64,000 bases of DNA from Metallyticus violacea (Eukaryota; Arthropoda; Insecta; Mantodea; Metallyticidae). The DNA lies in NCBI GenBank assembly GCA_030762175.1, contig JAUJEO010000019.1, positions 4,222,001 to 4,286,000 of the forward strand, written 5' to 3'. Within the stretch, counting starts at the first letter, position 1, and each line of letters opens with the position of its first letter. The translations under genes and the position numbers were made by a program. The notes under the pieces are model-generated. The model did no database searches and was not told the origin of the DNA. It worked only from the letters and a program-made list of their open reading frames with translations. Below are positions 1 through 10,616 of the stretch, one piece after another.

Positions 1-278
1 ACTAGTTTGATAGCCTTAGAAAACCATATTATGCGGTAAGAATCTCGAAAAGAAAAAAAAATTTTTTCGAAGTTTTGAAAATTCATTAGAATCACTTTTT
101 GTCCGTTCTTATTTGAGATAACTGGTTCTCTTTCATTATACTAGTTTGATAGCCTTAGAATAGCATATTGTGCGGAAAGAATCTCGAAAAGAAAAAAAAT
201 TTTTTTCGAAGTTTGGAAACTTCATTAGAATCACTTTTTTTCCGTTCTTATTTGAGATAACTGGTTCTCTTTCATTAT

Positions 279-404
279 ACTAGTTTGATAGCCATAGAAA
301 ACCATAAAATGAAGAAAGGAAAAGATTTATTTTGATGGTTGGAAACTTAATTAGAATCAATTTTTTTCCGTTCTTATTTGAGATAACTGGTTCTCTTTCA
401 TTTT
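279..404 (+). repeat. M-type monomer with 11-base deletion (126 bp)
   Basis: AAGAAAGGAAAAGATTT replaces the usual AAGAAAGATTCGCGAAAAGAA region, removing about 11 bases. The same shortened monomer is at 22622-22747 and near 26069-26194. It marks the three copies of block A as descended from one ancestor. Confidence 0.88.
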
Positions 405-1672
405 GCTAGTTTGATAGATTTAGAAAAGCATATAATGCGGAAAGAATCTCGAAAAGAAAAAAAAATTTTTTCGATGGTTGGAAACTTCATTAGAATCAAT
501 TTCTTTCCGTTCTTATTTGAGATATATGTTTGTCTATCATTATACTAGTTTGATAGCCTTAGAAAAGCATATTATGCGGAAAGAAATTAGAAAAGAAAAA
601 AATTTTTTTTCGAAGTTTGGAAACTTCATTAGAATCACTTTTTTTTCCATTCTTATTTGAGTTTACTGGTTCTCTTTCATTATACTAGTTTGATAGCCTT
701 AGAAAACCATAAAATGAAGAAAGATTCGCGAAAAGAAAAGATTTATTTCGATGGTTGGAAACTTCATGAGAATCAATTTTTATCCGTTCTTATTTGAGAT
801 AACTGGTTCTCTTTCATTTTGCTAGTTTGATAGCTGTAGAAAGGCATATTATGCGGAAAGAATCTCGAAAAGAAAAAAAAAATTTTTTCAAAGTTTGGAA
901 ACTTCATTAGAATCACTTTTTTCCGTTCTTATTTGAGATATATGGTTCTCTTTCATTATACTATTTTGATAGCCTTACAAAAGCATATTATGCGGAAAGA
1001 ATCTCGAAAAGAAAAAAAAAATTTTTCGAAGGTTTGAAACTTCATTAGAATCACTTTTTTTCCGTTCTTATTGAGAAAACTGGTTCTCTTCCATTATACT
1101 AGTTTGATAGCCTTAAAAAGCATATAATGCGGAAAGAATCTCGAAAAGAAAAAAAAAATTTTTCGATGATTGGAAACTTCATTAGAATCAGTTTTTTTCC
1201 ATTCTTATTTGAGATAACTAGTTCTCTTTCATTATACTAGTTTGATAGCCATAGAAAACCATAAAATGAAGAAAGATTCGCGAAAAAAAAGATTTATTTC
1301 GATGGTTGGAAACTTCATTAAAATCACTTTATTTCCGTTCTTATTTGAGATAACTGGTTCTCTTTCATTATACTAGTTTGATAGCTTTAGAAAAGCATAT
1401 TATACGGAAAGAATCTCTAAAAGAAAAAAATTTTTTTTCGAAGTTTGGAAACTTCATTAGAATCACTTTTTTTCCGTTCTTATTTGAGATAACTGGTTCT
1501 CTTTCATTATACTTGTTTGATAGCATCAGAAAAGCATATTATGCGCAAAGAATCTCGAAAAGAAAAAAAATTTTTTTCGAAGTTTTGAAACTTCATTAGA
1601 ATCACTTTTTTTCCGTTCTTATTTGAGATAACTGGTTCTCTTTCATTATACTAGTTTGATAGCCTTAGAAAA

Positions 1673-1683
1673 GCATATTATGC
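1673..1683. other. Short palindrome GCATATTATGC
   Basis: Five-base arms, GCATA and TATGC, around a single T. Present in most T- and C-type monomers near base 23. The GTGCGG, ATACGG and ATAATGC variants break it in some copies. Confidence 0.75.
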
Positions 1684-2693
1684 GGAAAGAATCTCGAAAA
1701 GAAAAAAAATTTTTTTCGAAGTTTTGAAACTTCATTAGAATTTCTTTTTTTCCGTTCTTATTTGAGATAACTGGTTCTCTTTCATTATACTAGTTTGATA
1801 GCCTTTGAAAATCATATTATACGGAAAGAATCACGAAAAGAAAAAATTTTTTTTTCGAAGTTTGGAAACTTCATTAGAATCACTTTTTTTCCGTTCTTAT
1901 TTGAGATAACTGGTTCTCTTTCATTATACTAGTTTGATAGCCTTAGAAAAGCATATTGTGCGGAAAGAATCTCGAAAAGAAAAAAATTTTTTTCGAAGTT
2001 TGGAAAATTCATTAGAATCACTTTTTTTCCGTTCTTATTTGAGATATATGGTTCTCTTTCATTATACTATTTTAATAGCCTTACAAAAGCATATTATGCG
2101 GAAAGAGTCTCGAAAAAAAAATTTTTTTTCGAAGTTTTGAAACTTCAATAGAATCACTTTTTTTCCGTTCTTATTTGAGATAACTGGTTCTCTTTCATTA
2201 TACTAGTTTGATAGCCTTAGAAAACCATATTATGCGGTAAGAATCTCGAAAAGAAAAAAAAATTTTTTCGAAGTTTGGAAAATTCATTAGAATCACTTTT
2301 TGTCCGTTCTTATTTGAGATAACTGGTTCTCTTTCATTATACTAGTTTGATAGCCTTAGAAAAGCATATTGTGCGGAAAGAATCTCGAAAAGAAAAGATT
2401 TATTTCGATGGTTGGAAACTTCATTAGAATCACTTTTTTTCCGTTCTTATTTGAGATAACTGGTTCTCTTTCATTATTCTAGTTTGATAGCTTTAGAAAA
2501 GCATATTATAGGGAAAGAATCTCGAAAAGAAACAAATTTTTTTTCGAAGTTTGGAAACTTCATTAGAATCACTTTTTTTCCGTTCTTATTTGAGATAACC
2601 GGTTCTCTTTCATTATACTAGTTTGATAGCATCAGAAAAGCATATTATGCGCAAAGAATCTCGAAAAGAAAAAAAAATTTTTTCGAAGTTTGG

Positions 2694-3033
2694 AAATTTC
2701 GTTAAAATCACTTTTTTTCCGTTCTTGTTTGAGATAACTGGTTCTCTTTCATTATACTAGTTTGATAGCCTCAGAAAAGCATATTATGCGCAAAGAATCA
2801 CGAAAAGAAAAAAATTTTTTTTCGATGTTTGGAAACTTCGTTAGAATCACTTTTTTTCCGTTCTTATTTGAGATAACTGGTTCTCTTTCATTATACTTGT
2901 TTGATAGCCTCAGTAAAGCATATTATGCGCAAAGAATCTCGAAAAGAAAAAAAAATTTTTTCGAAGTTTGGAAACTTCGTTAGAATCACTTTTTTTCCTT
3001 TCTTATTTGAGATAACTGGTTCTCTTTCATTAT
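2694..3033 (+). repeat. Short C-type run before the 5.1-kb unit
   Basis: C-type monomers with GCGCAAAG and CGTTAG. Matches 26688 onward at an offset of 23993. It has no counterpart directly before 8139, so it lies outside the duplicated 5105-base unit. Confidence 0.8.
2962..2979. other. Extended dyad, C-type: CGAAGTTTGGAAACTTCG
   Basis: In C-type monomers the A-to-G change after CTTC lengthens each arm of the inverted repeat to eight bases. The change that separates C-type from T-type therefore also strengthens the dyad. Confidence 0.85.
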
Positions 3034-3570
3034 ACTAGTTTGATAGCCTCAGAAAAGCATATTATGCGCAAAGAACCTCGAAAAGAAAAAAATTTTTTTT
3101 CGAAGATTCGATACTTCGTTTGAATCACTTTTTTTTAGTTCTTATTTAAGATAACTGGTTCTCTTTCATTATACTAGTTTGATAGCCTCAGTAAAGAAAT
3201 TTATGCGCAAAGAATCTCGAAAAGAAAAAAAATTTTTTTCGAAGTTTGGAAACTTCGTTAGAATCACTTTTTTTCCGTTCTTATTTTAGATAACTGGTTC
3301 TCTTTCATTATACTAATTAGATATCCTCAGAAAACTATATTATGCGCATAGAATCTCGAAAATTAAAAAAATTTTTTTAGAACTTTAGAAACTTCGTTAG
3401 AATCACTTTTTTCCGTTCTTATTTGAGATAACTGGTTCTCTTTCATTATACTAGTTTGATAGCCTCAGAAAAGCATATTATGCGCAAAGAATCTCGAAAA
3501 GAAGAAAAAGTTTTTTCGAAGTTTGGAAACGTCGTTTGAATCACTTTTTTCCGTTCTTATTTGAGACAAC

Positions 3571-3580
3571 TGGTCATTAT
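3571..3580 (+). other. 8-base deletion marker TGGTCATTAT
   Basis: The usual TGGTTCTCTTTCATTAT has lost TTCTCTTT or an equivalent eight-base register. The same lesion is at 8676-8685 and 27564-27573. It is a clean lineage marker for the three copies of this unit. Confidence 0.85.
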
Positions 3581-5425
3581 AGTAGTTTGATAGCCTCAGA
3601 AAAGCATATTATGCGCATAGAATCTCGAAATGAAAAATTTTTTTTTCGAAGTTTGGAAACTTCCTTAGAATCACTTTTTTTCCATTCTTATTTGAGATAA
3701 CTGGTTCTCTTACATTATACTAGTTTGATTGCCATAGAAAACCATAAAATGGAGAAAGATTCGCTAAAAGAAAAGAAAAATATGATCGTTGGAAACTTCA
3801 TTAGAATCACTTTTTTTCTTTCTTATTTGAGAAAACTTGTTCTCTTTCATTTTCCTAGTTTGATAGCTGTAGAAAAGCATATTATGCGGAAAGAATCTCG
3901 AAAAGAAAAAAAATTTTTTCGAAGGTTGGAAAATCCAAGAGAATCAATTTTTTTCCGTTCTTATTTGAGATAACTGGTTTTCTTTCATTATACTAGTTTG
4001 ATAGACTTAGATAAGCATATTATGCGGAAAGACTCTCAAAAAGAATAAAAAAAATTTTCGAAATTTGGAAACTTCATTAGAATCACTTTTTTCCGTTCTT
4101 ATTTGAGATAACTGGTTCTCTTTCATTATACTAGTTTGATAGCCTTAGAAAAGCATATAATGCGGATAGAATCTCGAAAAGAAAAAAATATTTTTTTGAT
4201 GTTTTGAAAATACTTATGAATCAATTTTTTCCCATTCTTATTTGAGATTACTGGTTCTCTTTCATTATACTAGTTTGATAGCCTTAGAAAAGCATATTGT
4301 GCAGAAAGAATCTCGAAAAGAAAAAATATTTTTTTCGAAGTTTGGAAACTTCATTAGAATCACTTTTTTTCCGTTCTTATTTGAGATAACTGGTTTTCTT
4401 TCATTTTGCTAGTTTGATAGCTGTAGAAAAGCATATTATGCGGAAAGAATCTCGAAAAGAAAAAAAATTTTTTTCGAAGTTTGGAAACTTCATTAGAATC
4501 ACTTTTTTTCCGTTCTTATTTGAGATAACTGGTTCTCTTTCATTATACTAGTTTGAGAGCCTTAGAAAAGCATATAATGCGGATAGAATCTCGAAAAGAA
4601 AAAAAATTTTTTTGATGTTTTGAAAATCCTTATGAATCAATTTTTTTCCATTCTTATTTGAGATTACTGGTTCTCTTTCATTATACTAGTTTGTTAGCCA
4701 TAGAAAACCATAAAATGAAGAAAGATTCGCGAAAAGAAAAGATTTACTTCGATGGTTGGAATCTTCATTAGAATCAATTTTTTTCCATTCTTATTTGAGA
4801 TAACTTGTTCTCTTTCATTATACTAGTTTGATAGCCTTAGAAAACCATAAAATGAAGAAAGATTCGCGAAAAGAAAAGATTTATTTCGATGGTTGGAAAC
4901 TTCATTAGAATCACTTTTTTCCGTTCTTAATTGAGATAACTGGTTCTCTTTAATTTTCTTAGTTTGATAGCTGTAGAAAAGCATATTATGCAAAAAGAAT
5001 CTCGAAAAGAAAAAAATTTTTTTTCAAAGTTTGGAAACATCATTAGTAGCACCTTTTTTCCGTTCTTATTAAAGATAACTGGTTCTCTTTCATTATACTA
5101 GTTTCATAGCCGTAGAAAATCATATTATGCGGAAAGAATCTCGAAATGAAAAAAAATTTTTTTCGAAGTTTGGAAACTCCATTAGAATCACTTTTTTCCG
5201 TTCTTATTTGAGATAACTAGTTCTCTTTCATTATACTAGTTTGATAGCCTTAGAAAAGCATATAATGCGGAAAGAATCTAGCAAGGAAAAAAATTTTTTT
5301 TTTATGTTTTGAAATTCCTTATGATTCAATTTTTTTCCATTCTTATTTGAGATAAGTGGTTCTCTTTCATTATACTAGTTTGATAGCCTTAGAAAAGCAT
5401 ATTATACGGAAAGAATCTCGAAAAG

Positions 5426-5440
5426 AAAAAAAATTTTTTT
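5426..5440. other. A-tract/T-tract, example of the central homopolymer pair
   Basis: Eight A followed directly by seven T. Nearly every T- and C-type monomer has such a tract, about 14-16 bases in total, with the split point varying (for example A9T5 or A6T8). A/T tracts of this kind are known to be stiff and to affect DNA curvature and nucleosome placement. Small length changes here account for most 136-140 variation in monomer length. Confidence 0.9.
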
Positions 5441-5441
5441 C

Positions 5442-5457
5442 GAAGTTTGGAAACTTC
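5442..5457. other. Perfect dyad, T-type: GAAGTTT-GG-AAACTTC
   Basis: Seven-base inverted repeat around a GG spacer, directly to the right of the T-tract. It recurs in most T- and C-type monomers, so a potential short hairpin or a two-fold symmetric protein site repeats about every 138 bases. M-type, D-type and the GAAGTTTTGAAACTTC variants alter it; in the last the spacer is TG and the arms stay intact. Confidence 0.85.
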
Positions 5458-8400
5458 ATTAGAATCACTTTTTTTCCGTTCTTATTTGAGATAACTGGTT
5501 CTCTTTCATTATACTAGTTTGATAGCCTTAGAAAAGCATATAATGCGGAAAGAATCTCGAAAAGGAAAAAATTTTTTTCGATGGTTGGAAAGTTCATTAG
5601 AATCAATTTTTTTCCATTCTTATTTGAGATAACTGGTTCTCTTTCATTATACTAGTTTGATAGCCATAGAAAACCATAAAATGAAGAAAGATTCGCGAAA
5701 AGAAAAGATTTATTTTGATGGTTGGAAACTTCAATAGAATCAATTTCTTTCCGTTCTTATTTGATATATGGTTCTCTTTCATTATACTAATTTGATAGCA
5801 TTAGAAAAGCATATTATGCGGAAAGAATCTCGAAAAGAAAAAAAATTTTTTTCGAAGTTTTGAAACTTCATTAGAATTTCTTTTTTTCCGTTCTTATTTG
5901 AGATAACTGGTTCTCTTTCATTATACTAGTTTGATAGCCTTTGAAAAGCATATTATACGGAAAGAATCTCGAAAAGAAAAAAATTTTTTTTCGAAGTTTG
6001 AAAACTTCATTACAATCACTTTTTTTCCGTTCTTATTTGAGATAACTAGTTCTCTTTCATTATACTAGTTTGATAGCCTTAGAAAAGCATATTGTGCGGA
6101 AAGAATCTCGAAAAGAAAAAATTTTTTTTCGAAGTTTGGAAACTTCATTAGAATCACTTTTTTTCCGTTCTTATTAGAGATAACTGGTTCTCTTTCATTA
6201 TACTAGTTTGATAGCCTTAGAAAAGCATATTGTGCCGAAAGAATATCGAAAAGAAAAAAAAAATTTTTCGAAGTTGGAAACTTCATTAGAATCACTTTTT
6301 TTCCGTTCTTATTTTAGATAACTGGTTCTCTTTCATTATACTAGTTTGATAGCCTTAGAAAAGCATATAATGCGGAAAGAATCTCGAAAAGAAAAAAATT
6401 TTCTTTCGATGGTTGGAAACTTCATTAGAATCAATTTTTTTCCATTCTTATTTGAAATAACTGGTTCTCTTTCATTATACTAGTTTGATAGCCATAGAAA
6501 ACCATAAAATGGAGAAAGATTCGCGAAAAGAAAAGATTTATTTTGATGGTTGGAAACTTCATTAGAATCAATTTTTTTCCGTTCTTATTTGAGATATATG
6601 GTTCTCTTTCATTATACTATTTTGATAGCCTTACAAAAGCATATTATGCGGAAAGAGTCTCAAAAAGAAAAAAAAAATTTTCGAAGTTTTGAAACTTCAA
6701 AAGAATCACTTTTTTTCCGTTCTTATTTGAGATAACTGGTTCTCTTTCATTATGCTAGTTTGATAGCCTTAGAAAAGCATATTATGCGGTAAGAATCTCG
6801 AAAAGAAAAAAAAAATTTTCGAAGTTTGGAAAATTCATTAGAATCACTTTTTGTCCGTTCTTATTTGAGATAACTGGTTCTCTTTCATTATACTAGTTTG
6901 ATAGCCTTAGAAAAGCATATTGTGCGGAAAGAATCTCGAAAAGAAAAAAATTTTTTTTCGAAGTTTGGAAACTTCATTAGAATCACTTTTTTCCATTCTT
7001 ATTTGAGATAACTGGTTCTCTTTCATTATACTAGTTTGATAGCCTTAGAAAACCATAAAATGAAGAAAGATTCGCGAAAAGAAAAGATTTATTTCGATGG
7101 TTGGAAACTTCATGAGAATCAATTTTTTTCCGTTCTTATTTGAGATAACTGGTTCTCTTTCATTTTGCTAGTTTGATAGCTGTAGAAAAGCATATTTTGC
7201 GGAAAGAATCTCGAGAAGAAAAAAAAAAATTTTTCAAAGTTTGGAAACTTCATTAGAATCACTTTTTTTCCGTTCTTATTTGAGATATATGGTTCTCTTT
7301 CATTATACAATTTTGATAGCCTTACAAAAGCATATTATGCGGAAAGAATCTCGAAAAGAAAAAAAAAATTTTTCGAAGGTTTGGAAACTTCATTAGAATC
7401 ACTTTTTTTCGTTCTTATTTGAGATAACTGGTTCTCTTTCATTTTGCTAGTTTGATAGCTGTACAAAAGCATATTATACGGAAAGAATCTCGAAAAGAAT
7501 AAAATTTTTTTTCGAAGTTTGGAAACTTCATTAGAATCACTTTTTTCCGTTCTTATTTGAGATAACTGGTTCTCTTTCATTATACTTGTTTGATAGCCTT
7601 AGAAAAGCATATTGTGCGGAAAGAATCTCGAAAAGAAAAAATATTTTTTTCGAAGTTTGGAAACTTCATTAGAATCACTTTTTTTCCGTTCTTATTTGAG
7701 ATAACCGGTTCTTTTTCATTATACTAGTTTGATAGCCTTAGAAAAGCATATAATGCGGAAAGAATCTCGAAAAGAAAAAAAATGATTTTCGATGGTTGGA
7801 AACTTCATTAGAATCACTTTTTTTCGGTTCTTATTTGAGATAACTGGTTCTCTTTCATTATACTAGTTTGATAGCCTTAGAAAAACATATTATGCGGTAA
7901 GAATCTCGAAAAGAAAAAAAAAATTTTTCGAAGGTTGGAAAGTTCATTAGAATCACTTTTTTTCCGTTCTTATTTGAGATAACTGGTTCTCTTACATTAT
8001 ACTAGTTTGATAGCCTTAGAAAAGCATATTGTGCGGAAAGAATCTCGAAAAGAAAAAATTTTTTTTCGAAGTTTGGAAACTTCATTAGAATTTCTTTTTT
8101 TCCGTTCTTATTTGAGATAACTGGTTCTCTTTCATTATACTAGTTTGATAGCCTCAGAAAAGCATATTATGCGCAAAGAACCTCGAAAAGAAAAAAATTT
8201 TTTTTCGAAGATTCGATACTTCGTTTGAATCACTTTTTTTTAGTTCTTATTTAAGATAACTGGTTCTCTTTCATTATACTAGTTTGATAGCCTCAGTAAA
8301 GAAATTTATGCGCAAAGAATCTCGAAAAGAAAAAAAATTTTTTTCGAAGTTTGGAAACTTCGTTAGAATCACTTTTTTTCCGTTCTTATTTTAGATAACT

Positions 8401-9927
8401 GGTTCTCTTTCATTATACTAATTAGATATCCTCAGAAAACTATATTATGCGCATAGAATCTCGAAAATTAAAAAAATTTTTTTAGAACTTTAGAAACTTC
8501 GTTAGAATCACTTTTTTCCGTTCTTATTTGAGATAACTGGTTCTCTTTCATTATACTAGTTTGATAGCCTCAGAAAAGCATATTATGCGCAAAGAATCTC
8601 GAAAAGAAGAAAAAGTTTTTTCGAAGTTTGGAAACGTCGTTTGAATCACTTTTTTCCGTTCTTATTTGAGACAACTGGTCATTATAGTAGTTTGATAGCC
8701 TCAGAAAAGCATATTATGCGCATAGAATCTCGAAATGAAAAATTTTTTTTTCGAAGTTTGGAAACTTCCTTAGAATCACTTTTTTTCCATTCTTATTTGA
8801 GATAACTGGTTCTCTTACATTATACTAGTTTGATTGCCATAGAAAACCATAAAATGGAGAAAGATTCGCTAAAAGAAAAGAAAAATATGATCGTTGGAAA
8901 CTTCATTAGAATCACTTTTTTTCTTTCTTATTTGAGAAAACTTGTTCTCTTTCATTTTCCTAGTTTGATAGCTGTAGAAAAGCATATTATGCGGAAAGAA
9001 TCTCGAAAAGAAAAAAAATTTTTTCGAAGGTTGGAAAATCCAAGAGAATCAATTTTTTTCCGTTCTTATTTGAGATAACTGGTTTTCTTTCATTATACTA
9101 GTTTGATAGACTTAGATAAGCATATTATGCGGAAAGACTCTCAAAAAGAATAAAAAAAATTTTCGAAATTTGGAAACTTCATTAGAATCACTTTTTTCCG
9201 TTCTTATTTGAGATAACTGGTTCTCTTTCATTATACTAGTTTGATAGCCTTAGAAAAGCATATAATGCGGATAGAATCTCGAAAAGAAAAAAATATTTTT
9301 TTGATGTTTTGAAAATACTTATGAATCAATTTTTTCCCATTCTTATTTGAGATTACTGGTTCTCTTTCATTATACTAGTTTGATAGCCTTAGAAAAGCAT
9401 ATTGTGCAGAAAGAATCTCGAAAAGAAAAAAATATTTTTTTCGAAGTTTGGAAACTTCATTAGAATCACTTTTTTTCCGTTCTTATTTGAGATAACTGGT
9501 TTTCTTTCATTTTGCTAGTTTGATAGCTGTAGAAAAGCATATTATGCGGAAAGAATCTCGAAAAGAAAAAAAAATTTTTTCGAAGTTTGGAAACTTCATT
9601 AGAATCACTTTTTTTCCGTTCTTATTTGAGATAACTGGTTCTCTTTCATTATACTAGTTTGAGAGCCTTAGAAAAGCATATAATGCGGATAGAATCTCGA
9701 AAAGAAAAAAAATTTTTTTGATGTTTTGAAAATCCTTATGAATCAATTTTTTTCCATTCTTATTTGAGATTACTGGTTCTCTTTCATTATACTAGTTTGT
9801 TAGCCATAGAAAACCATAAAATGAAGAAAGATTCGCGAAAAGAAAAGATTTACTTCGATGGTTGGAATCTTCATTAGAATCAATTTTTTTCCATTCTTAT
9901 TTGAGATAACTTGTACTCTTTCATTAT

Positions 9928-10064
9928 ACTAGTTTGATAGCCATAGAAAACCATAAAATGAAGAAAGATTCGCGAAAAGAAAAGATTTATTTCGATGGTT
10001 GGAAACTTCATTAGAATCAATTTTTTTCCATTCTTATTTGAGATAACTTGTTCTCTTTCATTAT
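9928..10064 (+). repeat. Representative M-type monomer (137 bp), also the extra copy in the second 5.1-kb unit
   Basis: M-type has CCATAGAAAACCATAAAATG at its left, GATTCGCGAAAAG, then AAAAGATTTATTT in place of the long A/T tract, and GATGGTTGGAAAC in place of GAAGTTTGGAAAC. It therefore lacks both the A-tract/T-tract and the perfect dyad. It is usually followed by TCAATTTTTTTCC. M-type monomers are interspersed singly, not in runs, at fairly regular places within the larger units. This particular copy has no counterpart at the matching place in the first 5.1-kb unit (near 4805-4820). Confidence 0.93.
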
Positions 10065-10477
10065 ACTAGTTTGATAGCCTTAGAAAACCATAAAATGAAG
10101 AAAGATTCGCGAAAAGAAAAGATTTATTTCGATGGTTGGAAACTTCATTAGAATCACTTTTTTCCGTTCTTAATTGAGATAACTGGTTCTCTTTAATTTT
10201 CTTAGTTTGATAGCTGTAGAAAAGCATATTATGCAAAAAGAATCTCGAAAAGAAAAAAATTTTTTTTCAAAGTTTGGAAACATCATTAGTAGCACCTTTT
10301 TTCCGTTCTTATTAAAGATAACTGGTTCTCTTTCATTATACTAGTTTCATAGCCGTAGAAAATCATATTATGCGGAAAGAATCTCGAAATGAAAAAAAAT
10401 TTTTTTCGAAGTTTGGAAACTCCATTAGAATCACTTTTTTCCGTTCTTATTTGAGATAACTAGTTCTCTTTCATTAT

Positions 10478-10616
10478 ACTAGTTTGATAGCCTTAGAAAA
10501 GCATATAATGCGGAAAGAATCTAGCAAGGAAAAAAATTTTTTTTTTATGTTTTGAAATTCCTTATGATTCAATTTTTTTCCATTCTTATTTGAGATAAGT
10601 GGTTCTCTTTCATTAT
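10478..10616 (+). repeat. Representative D-type monomer (139 bp)
   Basis: D-type has CATATAATGCGGAAAG at its left, often TCTAGCAAGG or TCTCGAAAGG next, a long T-run, then ATGTTTTGAAATTCCTTATG and TTCAATTTTT followed by TCCATTC. The dyad of T and C types is destroyed here. It also occurs near 4200, 4620, 14255, 25440, 29155, 32890, 35655 and 41580, among others, always as isolated copies at set positions in the larger units. Confidence 0.9.

Larger units (their letters stand above)
1..2693 (+). repeat. Block A: T-type array with interspersed M-type
   Basis: About 19.5 monomers, mostly T-type, with M-type at 279, near 686, near 1240 and elsewhere. No gene. Bases from 279 on recur at an offset of 22343-22345 (22622 onward). 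Bases 1-900 recur again at an offset of about 25790-25792. The last monomer (from about 2628) is already changing to C-type, with CATCAG and GCGCAAAG. Confidence 0.85.
5374..5512 (+). repeat. Representative T-type monomer (139 bp)
   Basis: Example of the commonest type. Diagnostic bases, in order: CCTTAGAAAAGCATATTAT, then a CGGAAAGAATCTCG segment, an A8T7 tract, CGAAGTTTGGAAACTTC, ATTAGAATCAC, a T-run, CCGTTCTTATTTGAG and CTGGTTCTCTTTCATTAT. The left half of the + strand is purine-rich and the right half pyrimidine-rich. This copy has ATACGG where most T-type copies have ATGCGG. Common sub-variants have GTGCGG, ATGCAGTAAG or CATATAATGCGG. Confidence 0.95.
3034..8138 (+). repeat. 5.1-kb higher-order unit, copy 1 (5105 bp, ~37 monomers)
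   Basis: Begins with about five C-type monomers, then changes to mixed T, M and D types. Its left edge is set by the marker AGAACCTCGAAAAG with GATTCGATACTTC, found near 3072 and again near 8177, exactly 5105 bases on. The offset stays at 5105 through the marker at 3571 (copy 8676) and at 3727. It rises to 5243 after the extra monomer of copy 2. No gene. Confidence 0.88.

Noticed and set aside
2962..2979. CENP-B box
   Set aside because: TTCG occurs next to the dyad, but the CGGG half of the known box and the spacing are absent in the monomer types I read.
3725..3973. 82-codon ORF repeated at 3725, 8830 and 27719, and other + strand ORFs of 60-82 codons
   Set aside because: All lie wholly within the satellite, share the same monomer-derived peptide repeats, and break wherever the A/T tract changes length. 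No ribosome-binding or promoter context, no known domain.
5442..5457. Rho-independent terminators (dyad near a T-run)
   Set aside because: The T-run precedes the dyad on the + strand and the hairpin is AT-rich and repeated in nearly every monomer. There are no genes to terminate.
7500..7510. AATAAA-like polyadenylation signals (for example GAATAAAATTTT)
   Set aside because: Chance matches in an AT-rich repeat where the A-tract follows GAAT; no transcript unit in the window.
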